DNA from: CALXJM01 sp963930325
GTDB lineage: Bacteria; Bacillota; Clostridia; TANB77; CAG-508
DNA: 39,589 nt
Assembly: GCA_963930325.1 (NCBI GenBank)
Contig: CAWVME010000138.1
Span: forward strand, 1 to 39,589
Direction: 5' to 3'
Part shown: positions 1-6,300 of the stretch, piece by piece
How the letters are laid out: every line of letters starts with the position of its first letter
How positions within the stretch are numbered: the stretch's first letter is position 1
Notes under the pieces: generated by a model
What the model saw: the letters and a program-made list of their open reading frames with translations, nothing else
The model's database searches: none
What the model was told of the DNA's origin: nothing
Program-made: the position numbers and the translations under genes

Positions 1-156
1 ATAAAGAAAAGTGCAACCATTTATGTTGTAGGAGCAGTATTATTATTTGGAGCAGTAGGAGTGCTACAAATTATTAAAGGATTTACAGAAGATGCTGGAT
101 TAGATGATATAGATGGAACAACACCTATCCAAAATGATCAAACAATGACGATATAA
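1..156 (+). CDS. VirB2-like T4SS pilin, C-terminal part (5' end outside window)
   Basis: An open frame enters from the left edge and stops with TAA at 154-156, leaving 51 residues. The segment IKKSATIYVVGAVLLFGAVG is nearly the same as the second membrane helix of the pilin-like genes at 446 and 949, so this is the end of another member of that family. After the helix comes a short acidic, Thr/Gln-rich tail (about residues 29-51). VirB2-family proteins are inserted in the membrane through two helices joined by a short cytoplasmic loop and assemble into the T4SS pilus or channel lining. The start, signal peptide and first helix lie outside the window. A terminator-like hairpin follows at 227-255, so this gene ends an upstream transcription unit. 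Confidence 0.8.
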   Translation: MKKSATIYVVGAVLLFGAVGVLQIIKGFTEDAGLDDIDGTTPIQNDQTMTI

Positions 157-226
157 TAAAAGCTTAAATTATAAATTATTGCTAATTAGAAAGGTTAAAG
201 TATCAAAAATTAACTTTAAACAGAGA

Positions 227-255
227 AACAACAATTTCAATATTGTTGTTTTTTT
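227..255 (+). terminator. Rho-independent terminator after the first pilin gene
   Basis: A 9-bp stem (AACAACAAT at 227-235 with ATTGTTGTT at 242-250) closes a 6-nt loop and runs into a T tract at 249-255. The stem is A+T-rich and therefore modest, but the position, 70 bases after a stop codon and upstream of a new promoter, suits a terminator. Confidence 0.6.
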
Positions 256-296
256 GTTGCTCCGGAAATTTCGTTAGAAATTTCCGGAGCAACAAA
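253..296. repeat. Perfect 20-bp inverted repeat with GTTA loop
   Basis: Bases 253-272 are the exact reverse complement of 277-296, leaving only a GTTA loop. The core GCTCCGGAAATTTC is richer in G+C than its surroundings. Neither strand has a T tract after the stem, so it is not an ordinary terminator, although it abuts the T run of the terminator at 227-255. It could be an mRNA-stabilising hairpin, a dispersed palindromic repeat, or a recombination or protein-binding site. The rest of the gap to the next gene (297-445) holds only the promoter at 384-412. Confidence 0.8.
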
Positions 297-383
297 GTTA
301 GAATCATTTAAGATGTGCGTATTTATAAAGCAAAAAGGCTTGTGATTATTTTGCTTAAAACTGGAATAAACCAAAGAAAAAAG

Positions 384-412
384 TTGATTTTAGGCGCTTT
401 TTGTATTATAAT
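384..412 (+). promoter_or_regulatory. Sigma-A-type promoter for the pilin cluster
   Basis: TTGATT (384-389) and a perfect TATAAT (407-412) are separated by 17 bases. The start point would fall near 419, about 27 bases before the ATG at 446. It lies after a terminator and hairpin, so pilin genes 446-3765 can be transcribed separately from whatever lies upstream. Confidence 0.7.
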
Positions 413-445
413 AAAAGAAAGGGAATTTTTTCTGGGAGGTGCAAA

Positions 446-916
446 ATGAAAACAAGTATAACAATAAAAATAATTTTTTTAATATCAATTATAAGTATTT
501 TTACAATCGGAAATTGTTTAGCAACAAATGGGTGGGATATAGAAATAACTCCCAATTCTGACCTAGGAAGCGACAATGATCAAAAAATTGTAAATGCTGG
601 AAATCAAATTATAGGAATAATACAAATGGTTGGGGTTGCTATAGCAGTTGTTATGCTTATAATGCTTGGAATAAAATATATGATAGCAGCACCAGACGAA
701 AAAGCAGATATAAAAAAGACCGCAACTATTTATATTATAGGAGCAGTAATATTATTTGGAGCGAGTGGAATTTTACAAATAATAAAAAATGTTGTTACAG
801 GACAACAACACATACATGATTATCAAGAGGTAAGTAGCTATACTCAAAATGGAAGAGTCGTAACAGTAATGCGTTGCACTATATGTGGAGCAGAAGAAGA
901 GTTTATGCAAATATAA
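446..916 (+). CDS. VirB2-like T4SS pilin with a His/Cys-containing C-terminal tail
   Basis: This 156-residue protein starts at the ATG at 446, placed by GGGAGGT at 434-440; a longer frame from 401 has no such site. Residues 1-26 form a signal peptide or signal anchor. Two hydrophobic helices (about 53-77 and 93-114) flank a short charged loop, IKYMIAAPDEKADIKK, which is the family signature seen in all complete pilin paralogs here. Unlike the others it carries a 40-residue polar tail with H122-x-H124 and C144-x-x-C147 (RCTICG), a spacing like small zinc-binding or wall-associated modules. It heads a run of pilin genes and has its own promoter at 384-412. The expected role is a pilus or channel subunit; the tail's role is unknown. 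Zn binding is only suggested by the residue pattern. Confidence 0.8.
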   Translation: MKTSITIKIIFLISIISIFTIGNCLATNGWDIEITPNSDLGSDNDQKIVNAGNQIIGIIQMVGVAIAVVMLIMLGIKYMIAAPDEKADIKKTATIYIIGAVILFGASGILQIIKNVVTGQQHIHDYQEVSSYTQNGRVVTVMRCTICGAEEEFMQI

Positions 917-948
917 ACAAATATAAATTAGAAAGAATGGTGAGAAAA

Positions 949-1305
949 ATGAGAAAAAAGAAAATAATTTGCATATCAATTTTAATTCTAATGATAACCT
1001 TATTTTCCACTTGCGTATATGCAACACCAATTGATTCTATTATGGAACAAGTACAATCACCAGATGGAGATATCATCACTAGGGGAGATAGTATAAGGGG
1101 GAAAATATTATTTATTGTACAATTAATAGGAACTATTGTAGCTATTTGTACTCTTTTAGTACTTGGAATTAAATATATGATAGCAGCGCCAGATGGAAAA
1201 GCCAATATAAAAAAACAGGCTATAATTTATATAATAGGAGCATTTTTCCTATTCGGAGCAGTTGGAGTTGTAGAGATTATTAAACAGTTTGGAACAGGGT
1301 TATAA
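949..1305 (+). CDS. VirB2-like T4SS pilin, short form
   Basis: This 118-residue protein starts at the ATG at 949, with GGTGAG at 939-944 as ribosome site. A start at 937 in the same frame is possible but has a poorer site. Residues 1-25 are a signal peptide ending CVYA. A short polar segment follows, then helix 1 (about 52-73), the loop IKYMIAAPDGKANIKK, and helix 2 (about 90-111). It is the minimal version of the family and very like the gene at 446 minus the tail. VirB2-type proteins are cleaved, stored in the membrane and extracted into a pilus or channel. It sits 32 bases after gene 446 in the same unit. Confidence 0.82.
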   Translation: MRKKKIICISILILMITLFSTCVYATPIDSIMEQVQSPDGDIITRGDSIRGKILFIVQLIGTIVAICTLLVLGIKYMIAAPDGKANIKKQAIIYIIGAFFLFGAVGVVEIIKQFGTGL

Positions 1306-1364
1306 TAAATTAATAAAAAGTAATTTATAAATTTAAACAGTAAATAAAAAAGTGAGGTGAGAAA

Positions 1365-2669
1365 ATGATTAAAAATATGAGAAAAATAATATTAATTTTT
1401 TTACTTATATGTGTCATTTTCTCTTTTAAAACGGTAAAAGCTGATTCTGCAAGTGCACAACAAGCCTTAGATAAATTATTATTAGAAATTAGAGACAAGG
1501 TAAAAGATCCTAATATTTCGATAGATGAGAAAAAACAATTATTAATTTCATATGGCTGTTCACAAGGAACTGGAACAGACACAGATGAACTTGCAAGTAT
1601 AAATAATTATAATAGCAATGCCGAAATTCAGGCAATTTTGCAAGATCATGGGGTAGCAGGAAAAGTAACATATAAAATAGTGTTTGACCCAGAATGGGCA
1701 GATACAATGGTAGATAGCTATATTAAATCAAATGAAATTGGAAACTATAATGAAGATAAAAATGAATGGACTTTTGAGACAATAGAAGAGTGGAATGCAG
1801 GGAAACAATATCTGATAGATGAATGGGGGACCCAAGCTGAAATTAGTTGTGACGAAGAACTGTATAATCAACAAGGAGATACATATTTTAACGAATGCTT
1901 TGGAGAATATTGCTATATAGCAGTATCTAATGAAATGCCAAACCAAGCTGAGTATGAAGCTTTAAGAAGCTATTTTATAGATGGCTTAAATCGTATAAGA
2001 GCAAATGAAGTAACAGATGAAAACGGAAATGATGTTTATATAGATCCAACTGGTGGAAATACAGTTACTAATCCTTCAGAAAATCAAACAACAACTAACA
2101 CACCAACCACAAATTCACCTACAATGGAATTTATAAAACAAAAACTACAAGAATGTAAGGAAAGATATGAACAAGAGTATTATAAAACAATTAATAATGT
2201 AAAAGAATTAGAAGGACTTGGAACAGAACTTCGAGTTTTTAAAGAAAGATATACAGAAGAACTAGATATGTATAGAGACAAACTAATAGATGAAGGACTA
2301 AATCCACAAATAATAGATCAGTGTATAAACATGATTAATAGACAAATACAAAGATTGGAATATACAGTACAAACACCAGAGGGTATGGTAAACCAAGCAC
2401 AGGAATTTGTAAATCAAACACCTGCTATTTCACTTAATGAAATTGCAGGAAGCATTGTACCTATAGGAAAAGCAGCAGTTGCTATTGCTTTAGTTATTTT
2501 ACTAATTGTAACTATAATAATGGGAATAAAATACACTATGGCAGATCCTCAATCTAGAGGGCATTTGAAACAACAATTAGTAGGATTAGTAATATCTACA
2601 TTTGTAGTATTTGGAGCTTATGCTTTATGGGATTTTGTATATAGACTAGTAGTAGCAATATTTGAATAA
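1365..2669 (+). CDS. Pilin-like T4SS protein with a large N-terminal ectodomain
   Basis: This 434-residue protein starts at the ATG at 1365 behind GAGGTGAG. Residues 1-26 are a signal peptide. Residues 27-225 form an unrecognised acidic domain with several Cys (65, 162, 178, 183). A Thr/Asn/Pro-rich linker spans about 228-253 and a charged helical, probably coiled-coil stretch spans about 254-350. The last 80 residues are a VirB2-like core: helix 1 about 365-388, loop IKYTMADPQSRGHLKQQ, helix 2 about 403-430. With the genes at 3139 and 3925 it forms a second class whose second helix reads LVGLVIS...GAY..W rather than IYIIGA..LFG. The size argues against a simple pilin. It may be a tip or minor subunit or a membrane component presenting a domain outside the cell. 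The function is inferred from the core only. Confidence 0.7.
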   Translation: MIKNMRKIILIFLLICVIFSFKTVKADSASAQQALDKLLLEIRDKVKDPNISIDEKKQLLISYGCSQGTGTDTDELASINNYNSNAEIQAILQDHGVAGKVTYKIVFDPEWADTMVDSYIKSNEIGNYNEDKNEWTFETIEEWNAGKQYLIDEWGTQAEISCDEELYNQQGDTYFNECFGEYCYIAVSNEMPNQAEYEALRSYFIDGLNRIRANEVTDENGNDVYIDPTGGNTVTNPSENQTTTNTPTTNSPTMEFIKQKLQECKERYEQEYYKTINNVKELEGLGTELRVFKERYTEELDMYRDKLIDEGLNPQIIDQCINMINRQIQRLEYTVQTPEGMVNQAQEFVNQTPAISLNEIAGSIVPIGKAAVAIALVILLIVTIIMGIKYTMADPQSRGHLKQQLVGLVISTFVVFGAYALWDFVYRLVVAIFE

Positions 2670-2683
2670 AAGGAGTTGGTAAA

Positions 2684-3043
2684 ATGAAAAAAAATATCTA
2701 TAGGATTTTAATTATTTGTATAATCAGTTTTATATTTCTTTCAATTACTGGATATTGTCTTGCAGTAGACACTTCTCAATATGAAGGAATTACTCAAATA
2801 GATGGAACAGAAATGGGTCCATTTGCAACTTTTGGTGGACAAATTGTTTATATTTTGCAATTTGTTGGATATAGCGTAGCTGTTATTATGCTAACAGTTA
2901 TGGGAATAAAATATATAATGTCAAGCCCAAATGATAAAGCAGACATAAAGTCTAAACTAGTTCCATATATTATAGGCGCTGTATTATTATTTGCTGGATC
3001 CACAATGCTAAATATAATATATAATATTGCAACAACAATATAA
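2684..3043 (+). CDS. VirB2-like T4SS pilin, short form
   Basis: This 119-residue protein starts 14 bases after the previous stop, with AAGGAG as ribosome site. Residues 1-27 form a signal peptide ending YCLA. A short polar stretch precedes helix 1 (about 48-72), the loop IKYIMSSPNDKADIKSK, and helix 2 (about 90-112, YIIGAVLLFAG). It belongs with the short class (446, 949 and the partial gene at 1) although it sits between two long-class members. It is followed by a perfect 24-nt palindrome at 3058-3081 that may limit read-through or stabilise the 3' end. Confidence 0.82.
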   Translation: MKKNIYRILIICIISFIFLSITGYCLAVDTSQYEGITQIDGTEMGPFATFGGQIVYILQFVGYSVAVIMLTVMGIKYIMSSPNDKADIKSKLVPYIIGAVLLFAGSTMLNIIYNIATTI

Positions 3044-3057
3044 AACAATCGAAAAAA

Positions 3058-3081
3058 AGGCGACTTTTATAAAAGTCGCCT
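3058..3081. repeat. Perfect 24-nt palindrome between pilin genes
   Basis: The sequence AGGCGACTTTTA at 3058-3069 is followed directly by its reverse complement at 3070-3081. As RNA it would form a hairpin with GGCGACTTT paired to AAAGTCGCC. An A run (3052-3058) precedes it and no T run follows, so on the + strand it is not a classical terminator. On the - strand it would read as stem plus T tract, but no - strand gene ends here. A processing or stabilising hairpin that sets pilin stoichiometry is plausible. Confidence 0.7.
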
Positions 3082-3138
3082 ATTAGAATAAGTAATTCAT
3101 TTCAAAATTTATTTATTTTGGAAAGGAGGATTATTAAA

Positions 3139-3765
3139 ATGAAAAAAAAGTGGATAAATGGAATTATTCTAATTTTAATAATTATAAATTTACTTATTAC
3201 GCCATGTATTGCAATTACAGAAGCTGAGGCAGATGAAATTATAAGTGATGTGCTTTTATATAATAGTGGTGCAGGAGGAGTAACCTGGAAGGATTTAGAT
3301 AATGAAAAAATTTCAGAAATAACGTCAAAACTAGAAGAAGTTATGAGCAATTTTGATACAATTTATCCACAAGGACATATAAGAAGAAATTCAAAAACAG
3401 AGTTAGAAACAATTTTAAACAGTTTGAAAACCAGTACAAATGTAAATGCAGAAAAACCAAGCTTTGAAAACTTTTGGGAATCTGCCATGAATTTTCTTCG
3501 AATAGGTCAAAAAGGTGGAAATCAAGTATCTTTAGAAGAAGCGAAAGTAGAGCTTGAGGGATTAGCAAAAATTTTAATTATAGCTTCTATTATTATTTTA
3601 TTAATTGCAATTTTTGTAATAGCTATTAAATACATGATGGCAACAAGTAAAGAACAAGCTAAACTAAAAAATAAGTTGATAGGATTAGTTATTGCTACAG
3701 CAATTATAGGTGGAGCATATACTATCTGGAGCTTAGTATATAATTTTATAGCAGGGATCGAGTGA
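3139..3765 (+). CDS. Pilin-like T4SS protein with N-terminal extension
   Basis: This 208-residue protein starts at the ATG at 3139, placed by AAGGAGG at 3123-3129; the longer frame from 3118 would start inside that ribosome site. Residues 1-25 are a signal peptide. Residues 26-140 are a charged, mostly helical extension with no recognised domain. The C-terminal 70 residues are a long-class VirB2-like core: helix 1, loop IKYMMATSKEQAKLKNK, helix 2 LIGLVIATAIIGGAYTIW. It closes the first pilin unit: a 159-base gap with a new promoter follows. The likely role is a minor pilin or channel component; the extension's function is not known. Confidence 0.72.
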   Translation: MKKKWINGIILILIIINLLITPCIAITEAEADEIISDVLLYNSGAGGVTWKDLDNEKISEITSKLEEVMSNFDTIYPQGHIRRNSKTELETILNSLKTSTNVNAEKPSFENFWESAMNFLRIGQKGGNQVSLEEAKVELEGLAKILIIASIIILLIAIFVIAIKYMMATSKEQAKLKNKLIGLVIATAIIGGAYTIWSLVYNFIAGIE

Positions 3766-3772
3766 GGATTTA

Positions 3773-3829
3773 TGTAAACATTACAAAAATATTACAAAGA
3801 TATTACAATTTGATAACTTTTTTACAAAA
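3773..3829. promoter_or_regulatory. Cluster of TTACA repeats upstream of the second T4SS promoter
   Basis: Copies of ATTACAA begin at 3780, 3791 and 3802, exactly 11 bases apart, and a fourth TTACAAA lies at 3822. The first copy also forms an inverted pair, TGTAA-ACA-TTACA (3773-3785). Spacing of one helical turn puts the copies on one face of the DNA just upstream of the -35 box at 3853. This is what an operator or activator array looks like, but no regulator is identified and A+T-rich DNA makes chance repeats more likely. Confidence 0.4.
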
Positions 3830-3852
3830 GCAGAGGATTTTAGCGTAAAATG

Positions 3853-3881
3853 TTGAAATAAAAAAGTTTTTTAAGTATAAT
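3853..3881 (+). promoter_or_regulatory. Promoter of the main T4SS operon
   Basis: TTGAAA (3853-3858) and a perfect TATAAT (3876-3881) have a 17-base spacer. The start point would be near 3888, about 37 bases before the ATG at 3925. Genes from 3925 to about 24827 follow in one direction with short gaps and no obvious terminator, so this may drive the whole machine. Confidence 0.75.
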
Positions 3882-3924
3882 TATATTAATTATGGCTGTA
3901 GTTGTACTAAAAGGGGTGAATAAA

Positions 3925-4623
3925 ATGAAAAAAATAATAACAATTGGAATTATAATAATTTTTTGCATACTTTTATTTACTTCACATGCTTATGCGGCTG
4001 ATGAAGAATATACAGAAACTTATATAGATGATAATTATACGGAAGTATATTTTGAAATCGTAGATGTATTTAATTCAGTTGGAATTACAATTGATGATAC
4101 AGATGATGTGATTAGAGAAAAACTTAGTGGATTATCAACTACGCAAAAAGACATTTTGTATAACAATATTGAGACATTTAATTCACTTCCTGGAAGAAGT
4201 ATGTTCGCAGGAGATGGAAATGATTATTTAAATAGAGTCGCGACTCAAATTTCTGATACTCAACCGGTTCAACAACAAGGAACAAGTACAAGTACAAACA
4301 ATAAATTTTCTTTTCCAAGTATAGGAGAGCTATTTCAAAAAGCAAGTGATTTTATTGGATTAGGCGCAAGTGGGGAAACTATTGGAGATGATGATTTAGT
4401 AGATCCAACATTGCAAATAGGAAGAGTTCTTATGACTATTGCAATTATTGTCCTTTTAATAGTAACTATTATTATGGCTATAAAATATATGATAGCAAAT
4501 CCAGAAGAACAAGGGAAATTAAAACAACAATTGGTTGGACTAGTAATTTCAGCGGCAGTTATATTTGGGGCATATATTATATGGCAAATAACAATTAATT
4601 TATTAACAAATGTAACACAATAA
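3925..4623 (+). CDS. Pilin-like T4SS protein with N-terminal extension
   Basis: This 232-residue protein starts at the ATG at 3925 behind AAGGGGTG at 3911-3918. A signal peptide (1-24, ending HAYA) precedes an acidic region of about 130 residues with a Gln/Ser/Thr-rich linker near 112-125. The C-terminal core is long-class VirB2-like: helix 1 (IAIIVLLIVTIIMA), loop IKYMIANPEEQGKLKQQ, helix 2 LVGLVISAAVIFGAYIIW. It is the first gene behind the strong promoter at 3853-3881 and is followed 27 bases later by the PrgI-family gene, so it is expressed with the core machine. It may be the pilin-like subunit most tightly tied to the channel; that is inference. Confidence 0.74.
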   Translation: MKKIITIGIIIIFCILLFTSHAYAADEEYTETYIDDNYTEVYFEIVDVFNSVGITIDDTDDVIREKLSGLSTTQKDILYNNIETFNSLPGRSMFAGDGNDYLNRVATQISDTQPVQQQGTSTSTNNKFSFPSIGELFQKASDFIGLGASGETIGDDDLVDPTLQIGRVLMTIAIIVLLIVTIIMAIKYMIANPEEQGKLKQQLVGLVISAAVIFGAYIIWQITINLLTNVTQ

Positions 4624-4650
4624 ATTAAAAATGCAAAGGAGGAAATTTAA

Positions 4651-4986
4651 ATGGGAACTTATAATATTCCACGTAATTTAAAAGGAGAGTCTAGAATTTT
4701 ATACATATTTTCAGTCAAATCATTAATAACCACCGCTGGAGGAGCCATGATAGGAGGAATCTTCTTTTTGCTATTTAGTAGCATAGGACTCGACACAGTA
4801 GGAATGGTTTTTTTGGCACTATTTGCACTAATAGGTTTTTGCATAGGTGCTATTAAAATACCTACTTTAAACGGAATTAGTTTTACAAAAAAAATAGGAG
4901 GAGAGTCTATAGATGAGATTATACTCCGCTATATGAAATTTAAGAAAAATAGAAGAATTTATATAGATACAAAGGAGGAAAAGTAA
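4651..4986 (+). CDS. PrgI-family T4SS membrane protein (VirB3-like)
   Basis: This 111-residue protein starts behind a strong AAAGGAGG site. It opens YNIPRNLKGESRIL, the usual start of PrgI-family proteins, followed by two hydrophobic helices (about 27-46 and 50-68) and a basic cytoplasmic tail. PrgI proteins take the place of VirB3 in Gram-positive T4SSs and are normally encoded just upstream of the VirB4/TraC ATPase, as here with one gene between. It is expected to sit in the membrane at the base of the channel and contact VirB4. Its last codons contain the ribosome site for the next gene, whose ATG directly follows this stop, so the two are likely translationally coupled. Confidence 0.85.
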   Translation: MGTYNIPRNLKGESRILYIFSVKSLITTAGGAMIGGIFFLLFSSIGLDTVGMVFLALFALIGFCIGAIKIPTLNGISFTKKIGGESIDEIILRYMKFKKNRRIYIDTKEEK

Positions 4987-6222
4987 ATGGGAGAATCATT
5001 TGTAAATGCGCTTTATATTATTATGATTATACTAGTTTTCTTTATTATTGTACTAGGAGTTTGGCTATTAGTAATTAATCAAAAAGAAAAAAATGCAAAC
5101 AAAGAAAAGAAAAAAGACAATAGCGGAGAAGAAAAGGCAAATGCTAATTCTTACAAACCAGGACTTACAAGAGAAGCTGTACGAAACTTTATGGATTTTG
5201 ATGAGGTAAAAGACAGTATGATCATAAGAAAAAACAAGCAACAGTATGTTATGGTTATACAATGCCAAGGAGTAAACTATGACTTACTTTCAGAAGCAGA
5301 AAAAGTAGCTGTAGAAGAAGGGTTTGTTCAGTTTTTAAATATTTTAAGGTTCCCAATACAATTATACATACAAACACGAAGTTTAAACCTAAGAGAAATT
5401 ACAGACGAATATAAAAAGAAAATAAAAACAATAGAAGAAGAATTAGAAGATATTCAATTGAAACTAAGGGATGCAAGCTTAAAAGGAAATGAGAGATTAG
5501 TAAATGATTTAAAATTCCAAGAAAGGCGTAAGAAAAATATTTTAGAATATGGTACAGATATTACAGAATATGTAGGAAGACTTAGCTTAAATAAAAATGT
5601 ACTACAACAAAAAACATATTTAATTGTTTCATATTTCGCAAATGAGCTTGGGTCAGTAGACACTTATTCTAAAGATGAAATTGCTAACATGTGTTTTTCA
5701 GAATTATACACAAGATGTCAATCAATTATAAGATCACTTGCTACTTCATCTGTAACAGGGAAAGTGCTAAATTCAGAAGAATTAGCAGAACTATTATATG
5801 TAGCCTATAATAGAGATGATGAAGAATTAATTCAATTATCAAAGGCATTAGATGCAGAATATGATAGGCTATACAGCGTAGGAAGAGATGTACTAGATAA
5901 GAAAAAAGAACAAATTGAAAGACAATTGGATATGGATGCAGCAAAACTTGCAACAGATAGCATGTTAGAAGTGGATAAAAAAAGGAAAAAACAAAAAGAA
6001 GAAATTCAAAAAGAAGAGAAAATAAAAAGAAAAGCATTAGGTTTAGTGGAACAATATAGAGACCAAATGGATAGAGATCTTTACCAAGGAACAAAGGAAG
6101 AAATAATAAGAAAATCCGAAGAGAAAAAGGCAAAAATAGCAGGTAAAAAGGGAGAAAAATTATCAGAAGAACAGATAAAAGAAATGAGTAAAAGAACAAT
6201 TAAATCGAAAAAAACCCTATAA
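4987..6222 (+). CDS. Membrane-anchored protein resembling the VirB4/TraC N-terminal domain, no ATPase site
   Basis: This 411-residue protein has an ATG that directly follows the previous stop. One hydrophobic helix (about 6-27) is followed by a Lys/Glu-rich linker (about 30-55). Residues 60-250 contain a region (MDFDEVKDSMIIRKNKQQYV... and LRFPIQLYIQTRSL) that resembles the N-terminal domain found in TraC/VirB4 proteins, interrupted by a coiled-coil hairpin (about 135-180). The C-terminal 120 residues are highly charged and helical. No Walker A or B motif is present. The place between PrgI and VirB4 matches T4SS loci where a TraC-domain protein accompanies the ATPase. I infer a structural partner that tethers VirB4 to the membrane base. 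The family assignment is moderate; the membrane anchor and helical tail are plain. Confidence 0.6.
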   Translation: MGESFVNALYIIMIILVFFIIVLGVWLLVINQKEKNANKEKKKDNSGEEKANANSYKPGLTREAVRNFMDFDEVKDSMIIRKNKQQYVMVIQCQGVNYDLLSEAEKVAVEEGFVQFLNILRFPIQLYIQTRSLNLREITDEYKKKIKTIEEELEDIQLKLRDASLKGNERLVNDLKFQERRKKNILEYGTDITEYVGRLSLNKNVLQQKTYLIVSYFANELGSVDTYSKDEIANMCFSELYTRCQSIIRSLATSSVTGKVLNSEELAELLYVAYNRDDEELIQLSKALDAEYDRLYSVGRDVLDKKKEQIERQLDMDAAKLATDSMLEVDKKRKKQKEEIQKEEKIKRKALGLVEQYRDQMDRDLYQGTKEEIIRKSEEKKAKIAGKKGEKLSEEQIKEMSKRTIKSKKTL

Positions 6223-6300
6223 TATCAAGAAAAATAGATATAACTTGGTATAAAAATATCGCTCAAGGAAAAATAACGAAAGATTAAGGAGTGTGTGAAA

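Noticed and set aside
3780..3829. Possible CRISPR-like or iteron array
   Set aside because: The units are 7-8 bases with 3-4 base gaps, far too short for CRISPR, and no replication gene is near; kept only as a candidate operator.
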